The notes under the pieces: model-generated | Database searches by the model: none | What the model was told of the DNA's origin: nothing | The model's input: only the letters and a program-made list of their open reading frames with translations | Program-made: the position numbers and the translations under genes | Part shown: piece by piece, positions 46,301 through 46,618 of the stretch | Layout of the letters: each line of letters starts with the position of its first letter | Position numbering within the stretch: the stretch's first letter is position 1 | Assembly: GCA_900315995.1 (NCBI GenBank) | Contig: ONBF01000003.1 | Coordinates: 1-46,618 of the forward strand | Direction: 5' to 3' | DNA: 46,618 bases | Origin: an uncultured Eubacteriales bacterium | Lineage (GTDB): Bacteria; Bacillota; Clostridia; Christensenellales; RUG350

Positions 46301-46618
46301 CTGTTCCTAAGTTATAAGAATTGCATATCACCGTCGTGTTCTCATTGACATAACCGACTATGCCTCCTACGATTTCCAATCCACTTATCGTTCCACTATT
46401 ACGGCAATTAAATGTTCCGACCGAAGCAGCCGCTGTACCGATTATACCGCCGACATTATTACTATTCCTCCGATGTTGTTGTTTACTCCGATTACGTTAC
46501 CGTAGTTAAATGAGTTCTTTATCGACACATTGCCGACAATCAAACCCGCTATCCCGCCAACATTGTATTTGTCATTTCCCGTTCCCGTTACGCTACCGTT
46601 ATTTGTTACGTTTTCAAT
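43371..46618 (-). pseudogene. Giant GLUG/Ig-like surface protein, partial and frameshifted at its 5' side
   Basis: The main open frame (43371-46379 and slightly upstream) encodes about 1000 residues. A first GLUG array (VGGIVG-type units) ends in a block with VYYLDN..NEYV..LKLW..YPTL. Four bacterial Ig-like modules of about 87 residues follow (NYNGGDIAKG..ITATYSDDST..AVTVKYGGQEAEMNITVV), then a second, longer GLUG array ending in a copy of the same VYYLDN-NEYV-LKLW block. At 46442-46618 the upstream GLUG array is read in a different frame that ends at TAA (46442-46444), so the coding sequence is broken near 46455-46470. The signal peptide must lie beyond the window. Such proteins are cell-surface or secreted and probably adhesive; this is inference. 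Confidence 0.8.

Overview
The window looks like a chromosomal segment of an anaerobic, low-to-mid GC Firmicute of the class Clostridia, possibly an uncultured gut lineage. The signs are a complete Rnf complex, a short B12-dependent methionine synthase with a separate activation protein, GyrA/GyrB, LepA-HemW and TilS-Hpt-FtsH clusters of Firmicutes type, Shine-Dalgarno sites close to GGAGG, and promoters of the vegetative sigma type, often with an extended -10 (TGnTATAAT). No rRNA, tRNA, CRISPR array or prophage was recognised. The taxonomic placement is inference.

Left part (1-21131), almost all on the minus strand. An IS200/IS605-type element (about 300-1730) has an intact tnpB but only a relic of tnpA, and it splits a small ORF behind hemW. 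Next come hemW and lepA, then ftsH with an acidic zinc-ribbon gene. A tightly packed unit follows, in transcription order: metF, methionine synthase activation protein, metH, tilS, hpt, rmuC, a PHP phosphoesterase and a VanW-like protein. The gyrB-gyrA operon lies upstream and ends in a terminator whose stem contains the -35 box of metF.

Middle (21254-33996). A SLOG-like gene sits divergent to an XRE regulator. A second, double-HTH regulator follows, with a small sequence relic of another SLOG gene start beside it. Then come a 1235-residue modular surface lipoprotein, a TauE/SafE-type transporter split into two half-size genes, and the rnfCDGEAB operon, which overlaps malQ. malQ has lost an internal segment and is out of frame.

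Right part (34118-46618). It holds a lipoprotein with two GH16 glucanase domains, an M29 aminopeptidase, class II fructose-bisphosphate aldolase, an RNA polymerase alpha-CTD-like/WG-repeat fusion with a candidate small RNA on the opposite strand, a second lipoprotein, a small ORF plus murG, an XRE-cupin regulator, an IS30 transposase fragment, and a very large GLUG/Ig-like surface protein that runs off the right edge and is frameshifted.

Functionally, the region joins core information processing (gyrase, LepA, TilS), one-carbon/methionine metabolism (MetF supplies methyl-THF to MetH, kept active by the activation protein), ion-motive energy conservation (Rnf) and glycan handling (GH16, MalQ remnant, large surface proteins). 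The least explained items are the alpha-CTD/WG fusion with its divergent small RNA, the SLOG-XRE modules, and the modular lipoprotein.
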